The notes beneath the pieces were generated by a model, which saw nothing but the letters and a program-made list of their open reading frames with translations, did no database searches and was not told the origin of the DNA. Source: Theropithecus gelada (taxonomy: Eukaryota > Chordata > Mammalia > Primates > Cercopithecidae). Taken from it: a stretch of 64,000 nucleotides of DNA. Shown in pieces: positions 36,210 through 48,445 of this stretch. The position numbers and the translations under genes are program-made. Within the stretch, counting starts at the first letter, position 1. Every line of letters starts with the position of its first letter. The stretch is from assembly GCF_003255815.1 (NCBI RefSeq), contig NC_037680.1:15782653-15846652 (forward strand). The letters are read 5' to 3'.

Positions 36210-36760
36210 TTAGGCTTTTTAACTTTTTATCAGAAATCACATTGTCTTAACACTTTTCATGTCTTCTAGTTTTCTATTGCGTGCCACAATTTAAATACAA
36301 AATAGCAGCAGACACCCAAGTTGATAAGTTCTTCCAGAAAGGACTTGCTTTGTTCGTTTGTTATGGAGCTAGTGGCTTATATCTTCAATTTAATCAGTAG
36401 TTTAGATGACTTGGGTTCAGTCTTTAAAAGCTTCCAGAATGCGATCAGGCCCCACCCTGCAGCAGGGCTTAAGCAACTTCTTTCTACTTTCCAACCTGCC
36501 TGCCATCAGTTTTTCAGAACCACTGCTGAGTCACCCAGATTCCTTATATGGAGAATTTCATTAGCAGCCTTGTCAGTCATTTTGCACTGGTAAAAATCTC
36601 AGCTTGCTTCTCCCTTTGGCATTAATGCTGCTTTGCTTATAATGGTCTTACTTTTCCACCCAATTATTCCTTTAGACTCAACAAATGCATTCGGAAATGA
36701 AAGATGTTGCAGTCTCTGTGCATCTCTAAAGGTCTCACATATTTCTAAAATTATTTTACT
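36210..36760. other. Unassigned DNA
   Basis: A 90-codon open frame at 36321-36593 has no recognised domain, and the sequence resembles old L1 3' UTR more than a gene. Left unassigned. Confidence 0.4.
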
Positions 36761-36762
36761 TA

Positions 36763-37067
36763 GGCCAGACATGGTGGCTCAGGCCTATAATCCCAGTACT
36801 CGGGGAGGCCAAGGCAGGTGGATGGCTTGAGCCCAGGAGTTAGAGACTAGCCTGGACAACATGGCAAAATCCCAATTCTACAAGAAATACAAAAAATTAG
36901 CCAAGTGTGGTGGCATATGCAAGTATAGTCCCAGCCTCTCAGGAGGCCTTGATGGGAGAATCTTTTGTATCTGGGAGGTTGAAGCTGCAGTGAGCCATGA
37001 TGATGCCACTGCACTCCAACTTGAGCAACAGGAGCGAGACGCTGTCTCAAAAAATAAAAATAAAACA
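36763..37067 (+). repeat. Old Alu (AluJ-type)
   Basis: A full dimeric Alu with many diagnostic old positions (ggatggcttgagcccaggagtt, gttgaagctgcagtgagccatgatgatgcc). The duplication attttactta is at 36753-36762 and 37070-37079. Confidence 0.9.
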
Positions 37068-37116
37068 TGATTTTACTTAAATTTCTTTGTGCCCATAGTT
37101 TTTTGGTGCTTTTAAA

Positions 37117-37173
37117 TATATGTGTGTGAGTGTGTGTATGTGTGTGTATATATGTGTGTGTGTGTGTATATAT
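37117..37173. repeat. (TG)n/(TA)n microsatellite
   Basis: Alternating tgtg and tata blocks just downstream of the AluJ. Confidence 0.9.
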
Positions 37174-37985
37174 CGCATGTTATATGTTTTTTTCTTAATG
37201 TTACAGAGTGATCAGTTGTATTTTGTGACCATTTATAATTTAACTGAGATCATAACTCCAAGAGATACGTTTTATATTAATCACTTTCTCTCCCACTCTT
37301 TACCTATTTCTCACTACTGTCTTAAATGAAGAGCAAACAGCAGTATTTCAGGAAGAGAGATGACTGAACTGGAATGATGTCAGGATAATATAGAAGGTGT
37401 TAGAACTTGACATGGGAATATGTATCTTTCAACAGAACAAAGGGCAAAAGTAAACTCTAAGGAGAAAAATGGCTGAATATCTACCATTTGCCCTAGCAGA
37501 TTAACTTTCACATTTCTCTACCATGCTCTGTGCTCCAGAAAATGGTTTATGGATTCCATCAATAAGCTCCCTCACACATTTAATACCAACTGTATATAGC
37601 CACTTATAGGAGGCCCTGATGGTAATGTGAGGAGGGCACATCTTAGCCTTCCGGAATGCCTGGAATGTACTATATTTTGATCCCATGGTGGTTACATATG
37701 TATACATATGTAAGCATTAACTACACTGAACACTTAATATATGTGCACTCCACTGTATGTAAGTTCTAACTGAATTAAAAATAGTATTAAAATATATTTA
37801 TAGCAAACATTCTATTTAGTAGTAAATTACGAAATAGAAAACAAAACAAAAGATATGCACTATCACCACTACATTGTAACATTGTACAACACTGTGAAAA
37901 GCCCTTGTTATTGCAATATGACAAGAAAAAGAGAATGCATAATGTTTGTAAGAAATAAAATTTATTGTTCACATATAATGTCATT
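37174..37985. other. Diverged DNA, partly related to the repeat at 29.1 kb
   Basis: The aatggtttatggattccatcaataagctccctc block at about 37540-37575 matches the unresolved repeat near 29130. The rest is AT-rich and unassigned. Confidence 0.4.
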
Positions 37986-37989
37986 AGGT

Positions 37990-38460
37990 ATGTATAAAAC
38001 CCACAAAAAACTATGAAAAGTATAATTTAAAAGAGAATTTATTAATAGATTAAAAAGTCAATATATAAATAAATGTTTTTAGGCAACAACAGATACAATT
38101 ACATACTAATTTTTTAAAGAATGATTATACTTACTTTAGCATCAAGAACTGTCAAACACAGTAAAACTAAAAGTTGTATAAGATATAGACACAGAAAAGT
38201 CATGAAACATTACTGAGGGAAATTAAAGATGGTCTTTGTAAGTAAATGGAGCTTTATGAATGACAATACTCAAAGTTGTAAAGATGCTGATTATCTCCAA
38301 ATCAATCAACAAATTAAAGAAAATCTCAGAATATGTGAATATGTCTAAAATCATAGCCTGGACTATTCACAAGTGTTATTCAAAGATCAACTGTGTGTAT
38401 GCATACAGCTGTATTCTTCTCCCACTTCTTGTTTACCTTTTCACTCAATAATGGTGTCTT
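37990..38460 (+). mobile_element. Ancient L1 (L1M) ORF2-like segment
   Basis: Low-similarity ORF2 order: an atcaagaactgtcaaacacagtaaaacta block and gaggacact-like equivalents, then an aaatggagctttatgaatgacaatac block. Strongly decayed. Confidence 0.45.
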
Positions 38461-38590
38461 ACTAAATTTAAAATTTTAAAATTTTAAATATATATTAATT
38501 AGATATGTAAATATCTAAATAATTACTTAACTGTCATTAATTAGATATGTAAATATCTAATTAATATATATTATACTGATTAATATTTAA
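38461..38590. repeat. AT-rich palindromic direct repeats
   Basis: The 24-mer at 38494-38517 (attaattagatatgtaaata followed by tcta) is repeated identically at 38536-38559. Each copy is nearly its own reverse complement. The flanks are almost pure A/T. Confidence 0.85.
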
Positions 38591-38594
38591 TGCA

Positions 38595-39045
38595 TATTAA
38601 ATCTATATATTGTGATAGCAAAGGCATGGAATCAACCTATGTGCCCACCAATGGTGGACAGTATACAAGATAATGTGACACATAAACACCATGAAATGCT
38701 ATGCAGCCATAAAGAAGAATAAAATCATGTTCTTTGCAGAAACACAGATGCAACTAGACGTCATCATCCTAAGAAAATTAACACAGAAACAGAAGCCAAA
38801 CATGTTCTCACTCAAAAGTGGGAGCTAAGCATGGAGTGTTCATGGACATTAAGATGGCAACAATAGACACTGGGGACTGCTAGAGGGAGAAGGATAGAAG
38901 AGGGGCAAAGGTTGAAAACTATAGGTACTATGCTCACTACCTGGGTGATGGAATCAAACATACCCCAAACATCAGCATCACACAATATACCCATGTAACA
39001 AACCTGCACACATACTCCCAAATCAAAATAAAATAAAATAAAAGT
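38595..39045 (+). mobile_element. L1PB/L1MA-type L1 3' end
   Basis: From tgatagcaaaggcatggaatcaacc through agccataaagaagaataaaatcatg, gttctcactcaaaagtgggagctaag and gcatcacacaatatacccatgtaacaaacctgcac to an aaaataaaataaaa tail. 5'-truncated. Confidence 0.85.
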
Positions 39046-39049
39046 TGAA

Positions 39050-39680
39050 ATTATAAATGAAAATAAATCATAAGCTCATTCTTACATACATGAGAGAAGG
39101 TAATGGGTCAAGAATAAAAAAGGCAAATTTGTGGAAGCAAAACAAAATTGGAAGAATTTTATTACCAGGTATGAAAACTTTATGTAAGCTACACCTATTA
39201 AGATCATGTAGTGTTGGGGTAAGACAAACTAATACATCAAAAGAGTGGAACAGAGAATCTAAAAAAGACTGTACACATATATGGTCACTTAATTTATATC
39301 AAAGGAGAGTCTGTGTTATAGTGTGGAGAGAATGATCTTTTCAATAACCAATGCTGAGTCAATTGAATATCTACATAGAAAAATATTTAATCTTGCCACA
39401 TTGCTCATGTTATTTGCAAAATGAATTTCAGAAGTACTGTAAATATAAATGTGAATTTTAAATAAGTAATAAGACTTCTGGAAGAAAATGTATTAGAGTA
39501 TCTTTGTAGTCTTGGGGTTGGCAATGATTTCTTATAATAGACATAAAAATATAAACCATGAATTTAAAAAATCAATGGATAAACTACATTAAAATTTTAA
39601 ATATCTATTAATTAAAAGACACCATTACTGAGTGAAAAGGTAAACAACAAGTGGGAGAAGAATACAGTTGTATGCATACA
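39050..39680 (+). mobile_element. Old L1 (L1M) ORF2 C-terminal segment, split by a Tigger element
   Basis: Decayed ORF2 blocks (aaagagtggaacagagaatct, tggtcacttaatttatatc, cttctggaagaaaatgtattagag, ggttggcaatgatttctta) end at the Tigger insertion and resume near 40790. Confidence 0.65.
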
Positions 39681-39682
39681 TA

Positions 39683-40728
39683 TAGTTGATCTTTGAACGA
39701 CATGTTTGAACTGTACGATTCCACTTATATGCAAATTTTTAAAATAAATATATTGGAAAATATTTTGGAGATTCGAGACAATTTGAAAAAAAGTGCAGAT
39801 AAAACACACAGCCTAAAATTATTTTTAAAAATTAGGAAAAGGTATGTCATGACTGCATAAAATATATAAAAATCTACTTTGATACTAATCTATTTCATCA
39901 TTTACTACCATAGAATATACACAGATATAAACAGTTAAAATGTATCAAAATTTATGCATATAAACATAGACTGTACATAGAATCATTTGTGGTCAAGAGA
40001 AATGTAAACAAATGTAAATATGAACTATAGGACCTACTACTGCATAAAATGAACTATAGGACCCACTACTGTAATAATTTTGTAGCCACTTCCTATAGGT
40101 TACTATGCAGTTAGCTCAAGTGCTGTGAGTATCCACTTAAAATACTAGGTGATGTTAATCATTTCTGCTGAGCGGTTTCTCTCTCCAGTAAATTGTATAT
40201 CACATCAAAAAGCGATCTCTCATGGTTCTCATGTATTTTTCATTGTGCTTAGTGCAATACCAGAAACTTTGAATAACACCACAGGACCCTTATGAAATGG
40301 CTCTACTGATGCTGAAAGAGTTAAGCAGAGAAAAGACATGACGTTACATGAAAAAGTTGAATTGCTTGATACGTACTATGGGTTGAGGTCTGCAGCTGCA
40401 GTTGCCTGCCATATGAGACAGATGATTTGTCTTGTAAGCAGACAATGTAAATTTAACAGTATAAATACAATGCAGTAGTATAAATATGTTTTCTCTTCCT
40501 TATAATTTTCTTCGTAACATTTTCTTTAGTTTTCTTAACTGTAATTATTTGGTATATAATACATATGACATAAAAAAATCATGTTGACTCTTTATGGTAT
40601 CAGTAAGGCTTCCAGTCTACAGTAGGCCATTAGTAGTTAAGTTTTGGGGGGGTCAGGAGTCATACATGGATTTTACACTCTATGGGTGATTGGTGCCCTT
40701 AGCCTTCACATTGTTCAAGGGTCAACTA
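39683..40728 (+). mobile_element. Tigger-family DNA transposon with a transposase trace
   Basis: Inverted ends tagttgatctttgaacgacatg and attgttcaagggtcaacta; TA dinucleotides flank the ends. Interior blocks such as tcttccttataattttcttcgtaaca and atcagtaaggcttccagtctacagtaggccattagtagtt match the shorter relative at 7953-8390. At about 40300-40440 a stretch can be read as a CENP-B/pogo-like helix-turn-helix start (reading MTLHEKVELLDTYYG at about 40339-40383). Internal deletions leave no intact transposase. Confidence 0.75.
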
Positions 40729-40789
40729 TGTAAGTGTATGTCTATATGTGCATATAACTGCATATAACTACGTGTACATATGACATACA

Positions 40790-41340
40790 TCCAGAATATA
40801 TGAATAACTATTATGAACCAATAATAGGAAGACAACCAAGTAAGAAAGTGAACACACTGAATAGACAATTTAGAAAAGAGAATATCAAAATTGCCAATAC
40901 ATTAAAAAAATACTAAATTTTTAGTCCTTAACACATTGAAGTTGTAACCACAACGAGGCCACAACTCATCTGCCAAATGGCTAAAATAAAAAATAAAATT
41001 AAAACAATAAAAGACAGTATCAAATATTGGCAATACTTTGGCACAATGGAAACCCTCAAGTACTATTACTGGGAGTGTACATTTGTGCAGAAACTTTAGA
41101 TAAATTTTGTGGCAGTTTCCACTCAAGTGGAATAAAAGCATAAGTGATGACTTATTGGTTCAATTTTCATACAATATGGACTTATGTGCAAAGAAAGATA
41201 TTTACAAGAATATACATAACAGCCCTACTAATAATATCCCTAAACTAGAAACAATACAAATGTTTAATTGTGGGTTGATAAAGTGTTACATATCCATGAG
41301 ACAGAGCATCATACAATGAAAATGATACAAATATGTTTAG
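40790..41340 (+). mobile_element. Old L1 (L1M), continuation after the Tigger insertion
   Basis: Blocks aatactttggcacaatggaaaccctcaag, tggttcaattttcatacaatatgg and agaatatacataacagccctactaataat continue the ORF2-end/3' UTR order. Confidence 0.6.
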
Positions 41341-41364
41341 ATCCAAGAAGGATTAATGTAGCAA

Positions 41365-41685
41365 GCACATACAGATGATCCCTGCCTGTTGATGGTGTGA
41401 TTTATGAGTTTTTGATTTTACAATAGTGCAAAGTGACACACATCAAGATTCTCATCAACTCATGATGATATGTGTGAATAAAGCCATTGTAACTTGAAAA
41501 CATTTCAAGTTACTATGGGTTTATTCAGACATATTTATCTAAAGTTTCTGGACCAATTTATACTCCCAAGACATTGTTTTCAAGTTACAATTTAAGAAAC
41601 ACAATTTCCACGTATGAAATTTTCAATTTATGATAGATTTATCATGATGTAACCTTATCATAAGTTAAGAAGGATCTGTGAATAC
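41365..41685 (-). mobile_element. Short Tigger-like element
   Basis: The ends acagatgatccctgcctg and cataagttaagaaggatctgt are imperfect inverted repeats. The interior (ttatgagtttttgattttacaatagtgcaaagtgacaca) is the antisense of the usual end region of this family. Confidence 0.55.
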
Positions 41686-41714
41686 TACTTTCTTGCCTAT
41701 GACTTATTTTGCTT

Positions 41715-42085
41715 AATACAGATGTTATTCAACTTGCAGTGGGGTTATGTCACGATGAACTCATTTTAAGCTGAAAATATTGTAAGTTGAAAACACATTT
41801 AATACATCTAACCTAGCAAACATTATCACCTAGCCTATCTTAAGTGTACTCAGAACACTTACATCACCCTACAATTGGGCAAAATCACCTAACACAAGGC
41901 CTATTTTGTAATAAATCCTGAATATTTTATGTAACTTATTAAATACTGTACTGTACTGAAAGTAAAAAACAGATGATGTGTGGGTACTCAGAGTATGGTT
42001 TCTTTAGAAAACTTACTGCTTTCACAACATCATAAAGTAAAAAACTAATAAGTCAAATGATTGTAAATTGAGGACTGTCTGGGTT
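41715..42085 (+). mobile_element. Short Tigger-like element (non-autonomous)
   Basis: The cttgcagtggggttatgtcacgatgaactca end, the ttaatacatctaacctagcaaacat and aacacttacatcaccctacaattgggcaaaatcacctaacacaa blocks and the ttgtaaattgaggactgtctg end form a known TcMar-Tigger-type short element. The interior holds no transposase. Confidence 0.7.
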
Positions 42086-42219
42086 TTATGACAATGTAAA
42101 GTTCAACAATCGGGCACTGTTAAATCTTCTTCTGTATCTTAAACTATCTGATGTACAATTATGACTTGTGTAATTTTCTATATTATAATATATGTTAAAG
42201 TTTTACTGAAAAAACAAAC

Positions 42220-42480
42220 ATACATTTGCACATTTGCACACACATTTGCACATTTCTAGATATCTATTTCCTAGGAATCCATATAATAAAAATTAAATAT
42301 CAGCCAGCACATAAGAACATATATATAAAGATGTTAATTGCAACATATTTTTTTAAAAAGTAAATGCTCTTCAATACAGAACTGTTGAATAAATAACAAT
42401 ATGTGCACATAGTAATTACTATGCAGCCACTAAAAAGAATTTGACTAGTAAGGATTTAATAAAATATCATCATGTGACTA
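42220..42480 (+). mobile_element. Old L1 3' end remnant
   Basis: The blocks atatctatttcctaggaatcc, aaagatgttaattgcaacatat and actatgcagccactaaaaagaa are an L1M 3' end. The following LTR interrupts it. Confidence 0.6.
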
Positions 42481-42481
42481 T

Positions 42482-44362
42482 GTCACAGGATCCTTTGGGT
42501 GTTGCTTCACCAGCCAGAAACCTTTGTGGCCAGCGGAACCTCAGCTTGAGTTTTCCTTGTGCCCTCTGGGCTCATTCTGCACACTTGGCCCGGCAGGCTG
42601 CACTCAGCTTATGCTACCAGCTAGTATGCCATGCCTGCCAAGGGAGAGTCAGGCATGGAGCGACAAGAAGTGTGTAAGCGAGTGAGTGCAGGAGCCGGCC
42701 ACTGTGCACAGCCAGGCATTCTGTCTGCTGTGGTGGGATGGGAAGCTCCAGACACTGGCATATGTGCCAGCTCCATGCAAAGCTGAAGCTGGAACAGACA
42801 TACAGCAAGTACCCTCTGCGGTGGGCACCAGCATCTGGACAAGAGGAATGCAATGGCACTTGAAAGCTTGGAGACGTCACAAACCACAGAGCCCCAGAGA
42901 GGGTGTTACAACAGGTCACAGCCCTGTCCTGGGGAGCCCTGAGGTCTGGGATTTCAGAAGAGCTACAGCTCTTCTTTCCTTCTTGTCACTTGCTGTGCAG
43001 TGAGCTGGGTGGCAGACGGGGTGGAGGGCATGTTTCAGGGGGAGTATTTAAGTCTATTTGTGTAACAGTTCTTTCAGTCCTGTTGCCCTCTCCCAGGTCT
43101 GCAGCTCCTGGGCTGGCCAAGCCCTGCCACTGGTTCTTGTCGTAAGGGGCAGCTGCCCAGTGTTACAGCAGCTCTGGCTTGGGGGAATCCTGAGGTCTGG
43201 GCCCCCAGCAGAGTCACCACCCTTCACTCCCACAGTCTGGGAGTATGTCGCTGCCTGCAACTCAAAAAACCATCGAGGACCCTATTACAGCCCCTTTAGC
43301 TGCCACCTGCACCTCTGCGAGCCAGCCAGGAATGTGTTACATTTCCTTTCACTCCTGGTGTTTAGCAGGTCCAAAGTTCTTGTCTTGTGTCCAGAACGAA
43401 TGAGGTTATGTGGACAAATGGAAGGTGAGCAAGGGAGAAAGCTTTATTGATAGAACACTTCTCAGCAGAGATGAGACCTGAAGTGGGTGGCTACTCTCTG
43501 CAAGCAGGTCTTCCTGATAAATATCTGAGTCTGACTGAGTCCAGAGGTTTTCATGGGCTCAAAAGGGAGGAAGATCATGCTGATTGATCCATGGATGGGA
43601 GGAAGTATGTGCTGATTGGTCCATGGGCAGCCATGGGCACCATCTGGTCACAAAAGGCATCAAGGAAGTTCTCACTCCAGGTTGTGGACTCCACTGGGAA
43701 CTGGAAGCCCAGTGCCCAGGCTTCAGGACATCCCTGGCTTGAAGGTGGGGTTTCACAGGGGAACAGCCCCCTCCCACCTAGGAATCTGTCTGCCTCCCAC
43801 TGCCATCAACTTGCCATCCGCAGAGCCCAGGATGTCTGCACTGAGGGGCACCCACAAACCCACACCAAGCCACCCTCAGCACCCCCGCCTCCCTCCCATT
43901 GGCACCCAATGTTTTAGCCTCAGAAGCAGTTTCCAGAGGGGGCCAAGGCAGCAAGAGACTGGTATGTCAGTGCCACCCTAAGTGCACACATGCCCAGCTA
44001 GGTAGCAAGAGTGCCTGGGCTCAGCTATCGGGACATGTCGGCAACTTTGCTCTGCTGCAGAGTAGCGCTGGGAGCAGGGAGAGGCCAGGGAGTCGGAGCA
44101 GGCACTTCCAAGCCTGTGGGTGCAGGAGGCTTCCTGGGCCCCCGAACGTACAGGGATGACTGGCTCCAGAGATGTGATTAGGTGGCTGCAGCTACACCGA
44201 GGAGCACAGTCTCTGCCAACTAGATAGGGTGTGGGACTTCCACTGGGATCACCTGTTCCCAGCCCCTGCCGCCTCTGCAGAGCGCACAGCCCTGGCTATG
44301 CCTCCCCCGCTGCAGCTGACGTCCTTGCAGCTGCCATCCCACTGCCTCCCAAGATGCTGAAA
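42482..44362 (-). repeat. GC-rich 1.9-kb ERV LTR, antisense (MER52-like guess)
   Basis: A sharply GC-rich block in AT-rich surroundings. On the minus strand an AATAAA lies near 43441-43448 (ctttattga on the plus strand), followed by U5-like sequence toward lower coordinates. The interior has imperfect tandem structure: gtgttacaacag ... cctgaggtctggg at 42903-42950 recurs as gtgttacagcag ... cctgaggtctggg at 43160-43200. Several overlapping open frames of 80-130 codons on both strands reflect high GC, not genes. The family is a guess; the limits are approximate. Confidence 0.5.
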
Positions 44363-44719
44363 AATGAGAAAAGCATAGAGAATATCGCTTATTTTTTAAT
44401 AAAAATAATCAAAGAGTTACATCTTTAAGTATATATATGATTATCTATTTCACATAATATATATTTTATATATTATTGTGGGATTGTGGAGAAATTTTGA
44501 GTAGTGCCTACATTCCTGGATAGGAGGTGATGATTGATATGAGTGGAAAGATGAATAAAGGAAGAGAATTAGAAAATCTAAATAAAAAATACAACACCAA
44601 TATATATGACTAAATTAATTTTCTGTCACAGTGAATAAACATGTATTTATATATAATGATAAAATAGAAAGGTGAAAGTATAAAGAACTTTAAAGAAAGT
44701 ATGAAAGACCAAAAGTAAG
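44363..44719. other. Unassigned AT-rich DNA
   Basis: (TA)n-like patches at about 44430-44475. No gene signal. Confidence 0.4.
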
Positions 44720-45220
44720 TACAGAAAAAAATTACAGGCCAGCCTCACTCTGACCATAGAGGCAAAATATGTTTTAAAATATTAGCAAACCAAATTGAAA
44801 TATTTGTTTTAAAAAATATATCATGGCCATATCAAGTGGTCCCAATAACATAAAGACGAGTTGATGGGTGCAGCAGACCAACATGGCACAAGTATACATA
44901 TGTAACAAACCTGCACGTTATGCACATGTACCCTACAACTTAAAGTATAATAATAATAAATAAATTTTAAAAAGAAAAAAAAAGTTTGTATTTAAAAATA
45001 ACATGTAACTTTCTATATTTAGAAATTAAAGAAAAAGAAATAAACTATTATGTCAAATATATAAAAAGCATTTGATTAAATGTAATATTCATTAATGGTA
45101 ACAATAGCTAGCAAACTAATAATAGATAGCAACTCTTTCAGCCTAGTATAAGACATCTACCAAAATTTTACATAGTTTATTATTTATAATGGAAACATAT
45201 GAGAAGTATTATTGATAATG
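44720..45220 (+). mobile_element. Old L1 ORF2 fragment with an inserted L1PA 3' end
   Basis: ORF2 blocks (attacaggccagcctcactctgacc, ttagcaaaccaaattgaaa) end at about 44850. There a 135-bp L1PA 3' end (ggtgcagcagaccaacatggcacaag ... tgcacatgtaccctac and an A-rich tail to about 44992) is inserted. ORF2 then resumes (aaaagcatttgattaaatg at about 45066). Confidence 0.65.
44853..44992 (+). mobile_element. Severely 5'-truncated L1PA 3' end
   Basis: Contains caaacctgcacgttatgcacatgtacc and aacttaaagtataataataat followed by an A-rich tail. The truncation leaves only about 110 bp of 3' UTR. Confidence 0.85.
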
Positions 45221-48200
45221 GAGACATATGATATCAGCAAGACGGCAGAAGAGGAGTCCCCTGGTATCACTCACCTCACCAAAGTACAACTAGCAATTAT
45301 CAGTAGACAAGAATACCACCCTGAACTTGCCAGAACTCTGAGGAGAAGCAGAAAACCCCTGTGGGTCTGCAAAAATGACAAAAGCTGCAACTGATAAGAG
45401 GGCTGGTTATTTCAGACTGCACTACCCCTCCCCTAAACTAACATAATGCCACTTACAGAGAATTCCTATCAACCCACAGTTTCTCAGGTGAGAGGAGGGA
45501 ATTGGAGGTGGATATTTGATCTCCCCAGTGGTCCAGGAATCTTCCCAGGAAGGTGGGAAATGCTGTAGTCTCATCTCCTGAAAGCACTGGAAGTGCCAGT
45601 AGGACTCCAGTCCCATCTCATGGAAGCATTGGGAGTGCCCATAGGGCCAAACCACCTGGGGTAAATTGGAGATAAAGATCAGGAGCACTGATTGCAGTGA
45701 CTGGTGTGCAGATCTTAGTGGCTACTCTACCACTGATCAGTGGGAGCATCATGTTGAGGAGACCAACCAGCACAATTACAGTGCAGGGGGCATGCTTCCT
45801 GTATCTCCTAGGCCCAAGTTTCTGGCTGGCTTTCACACATGGTTCAGGTACTCTTATTGAGTCTTACCCTGACTAGGAAGCAACTAGAACTTCTGTAATT
45901 ATTTTTCAGTGTTCGGATTAAGTCTTTTCCAGATTTGAAAAGAACTGCAAGTCATTGATTTAGTTATGGTACAGCACATTTGAGGTCTGGTGCTCACTAT
46001 AAGTGTTCCCCAGAACAGAATTTAACTGCAGGCCAGTAGTTAAATTCTGACATTAAATAGTAAAAGTTTAAAGCCACAAAATAACATCTTCACAAGATAA
46101 AAGTGGTGGCTGTCTCTTTAAATGCACAAGCATTAACATAAAGACACAATGATTGTGAAAAATCAGGAAAATATGATACCACCAAGATAAACCAATAAAG
46201 CTCCCAAACTGGACCCAGAAGAAATGAAGATATATGAACTGACTGGCAAAGAATTCAGAGAGATCCTCTTAAAACAATTCATGGCATTACAAGAAAGTAT
46301 ATTTAGAAAATTAAATAAAATTTTAGAAAACAATTTATGATGTTCACAAAGACATTTGACAGAGGAATCAAAGAAACAAATTAAAACCCTAAAACTAAAA
46401 AATACAATAACTGAATTGAAAAATTCAATAGAAAGTTTTGAAAGCAGACTTAATCAAACATAGGAAAGTATCAGTAAGCTCAAAGGACGTATAAAATTGT
46501 TCAAGTAGGGAAGTAAAAATAATAAATAAAAATAAAATAAACACCTATGGGAATCATGGGACACCATCAAGTGATCTAGTCTTCACATAATGTAAAAGTT
46601 CTTGAAGGAGGTAAGAGAGAAAAAGGCCTAGAAATAATACTTTCAAAAATAATGACTAAAATTTTTCCAAATCTGGGAAAAAATAACAACATACAGGTAC
46701 AGTAAGCTCATAGATCACCAATCAAATGTAAGACAAACAATAATTCCCCAACAAATCCTCAAAAATCAGAGACAAAGAAAGAATACTTAATGCAGCAAGA
46801 GGAAAAAACATATCACATTCTTCAATGTAGTACTAGTACAACGTTCAGTGGATTTGTTGGCAGAAATCTTGCCAACTAAGAGAGTGGGATGATATGTTCA
46901 AAACACTGAAGGAAAAAAAACCCTTCCAACCAATGATCCTTTACCCATAAAAACTATACTTCAAAAATAAAAGAGAAATAAAGACTTTTCCAGAAAAACA
47001 AAAGCTGAGGGAGTTCATCACTACCAGACCTTGCTTACAGGGAACACTCAAGGATTTTTTCCAAGCTGGAGAGAAAAAAAAAAAAAACCCTCCAACATTA
47101 ATAAGTAACACAAAACATCTGAAAAATATAATAGTTACTAGTCAAAGTATTCTAATAGTCGAATTCAGAATACTTTAAAAATGTAATGATGGTATGTAAA
47201 CCATTTAATACTCTTAGTATAATGGTTAAGTGATAAAACACTGAAAAATAATAGTAAGTATGATTCTATTTTAAAGAATATGCAATATAAAAATGTAAAA
47301 TTGTGACATGAAAAGTTCTAAATATGGGGTGACAGTAAACTTAAAATATAACTTTTTTGAAGAAATCAAGGTTAAGTTGATAGAAGCCTAAAATAACCTA
47401 TTCTAACTACAAGATATTGTCTGTAAGCCTCATGGTAACCATGAAGCACAAAACCTGCCTTTAGTTAGTAGTAGATAACCTAAAAATAAAAGGCAAGAAA
47501 TCAAAGCACAATACTAGAGACAATGACAACTATCAAGGAAGACACTAAGAAGGAAAGTAATAAACAAAGAATCTACAAAATGACTGTAAAAGAATTAACA
47601 CAATGGCAGTAGTAAGTTCTTACCTATCAATAATCACACTGAATACAAATGGATTAAATTCTTCAATTAAGACACAGAATGACTGAACGGACAAAAAATA
47701 AAGACCCAACAATATGTTGCATATAGGAGACTCACTTTACCTGTAAGAATACTCACAGACTGAAAGTGAACGGATGGAAAAAAAATATTCCATGCAAATG
47801 AAAACTAGAAGAGAGCTGGGGCAGCTATACTTATATCAGATTAAATAGACTTTTCAGGTTAAAAACTTGAAATTTTCTTTTCCTCTTAAAAAGAGGCAAA
47901 GAAGGTCATTATATAATGATAAAGGTTTCAATTCAGCAAGAGGATATAATCATTATAAATATATATGTACCCAGCATAGGAGCACCTAAATATATGGAAC
48001 AAATATTAATAGACCTAAAGAGGAGAGAGACTGCAATACAATAATAGTAGAAGACTTCAACACTCCATTCTCAGCAATAGACAGATGATCATCCAGGCAG
48101 AAAATCAACAAAGAAACATCAGATATAAACTGAACTCTAGACCAAAAGGACCTAACAGACATTTATAGAACATTCCATCCAACAGCTACTGAATACACAT

Positions 48201-48445
48201 TCTTCTCAATTGCGCACAGAACATTTTCCAGGATACATTACATGTTAGGCCACAAAACATATCTTAACAAGTTTAAAAAGACTGAAATCATAACAAGCAT
48301 CTTTTTTAATCACAATGGTGTAAAACTAGAAATTGATAACAGGAGGGCATTCAGAAACTTTAAAAATACATGAAAATTAAACAATATACTATTGAATAAT
48401 CAATGAGCAAATGAAAAAAAAGTAAAGGAGATATTAGAAATATTC
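45221..48445 (+). mobile_element. L1M element: 5' UTR, ORF1 and ORF2 endonuclease part, 3'-truncated
   Basis: Starts with a 5' UTR-like, relatively GC-rich section (gatatcagcaagacggcagaagagg). ORF1-type sequence follows: gagagaaaaaggcctagaaataat, gcaagaggaaaaaacatatcac, ctaagagagtgggatgatatgttcaaaacactgaagg, aacaaaaGctgagggagttcatc. An inter-ORF spacer and the ORF2 endonuclease domain come next (aatagtagaagacttcaacactcc, ctcaattgcgcacagaacattttccaggat). Many stops and frameshifts. It lacks the reverse transcriptase domain and 3' end. Confidence 0.75.

Noticed and set aside
36321..36593. 90-codon open frame
   Set aside because: No recognisable domain, and the surrounding sequence resembles decayed repeat DNA; length alone is not evidence.
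42441..44428. Many overlapping open frames up to 130 codons
   Set aside because: They fall in a GC-rich LTR where stop codons are rare in all frames. No start context, domain or splice structure supports a gene.
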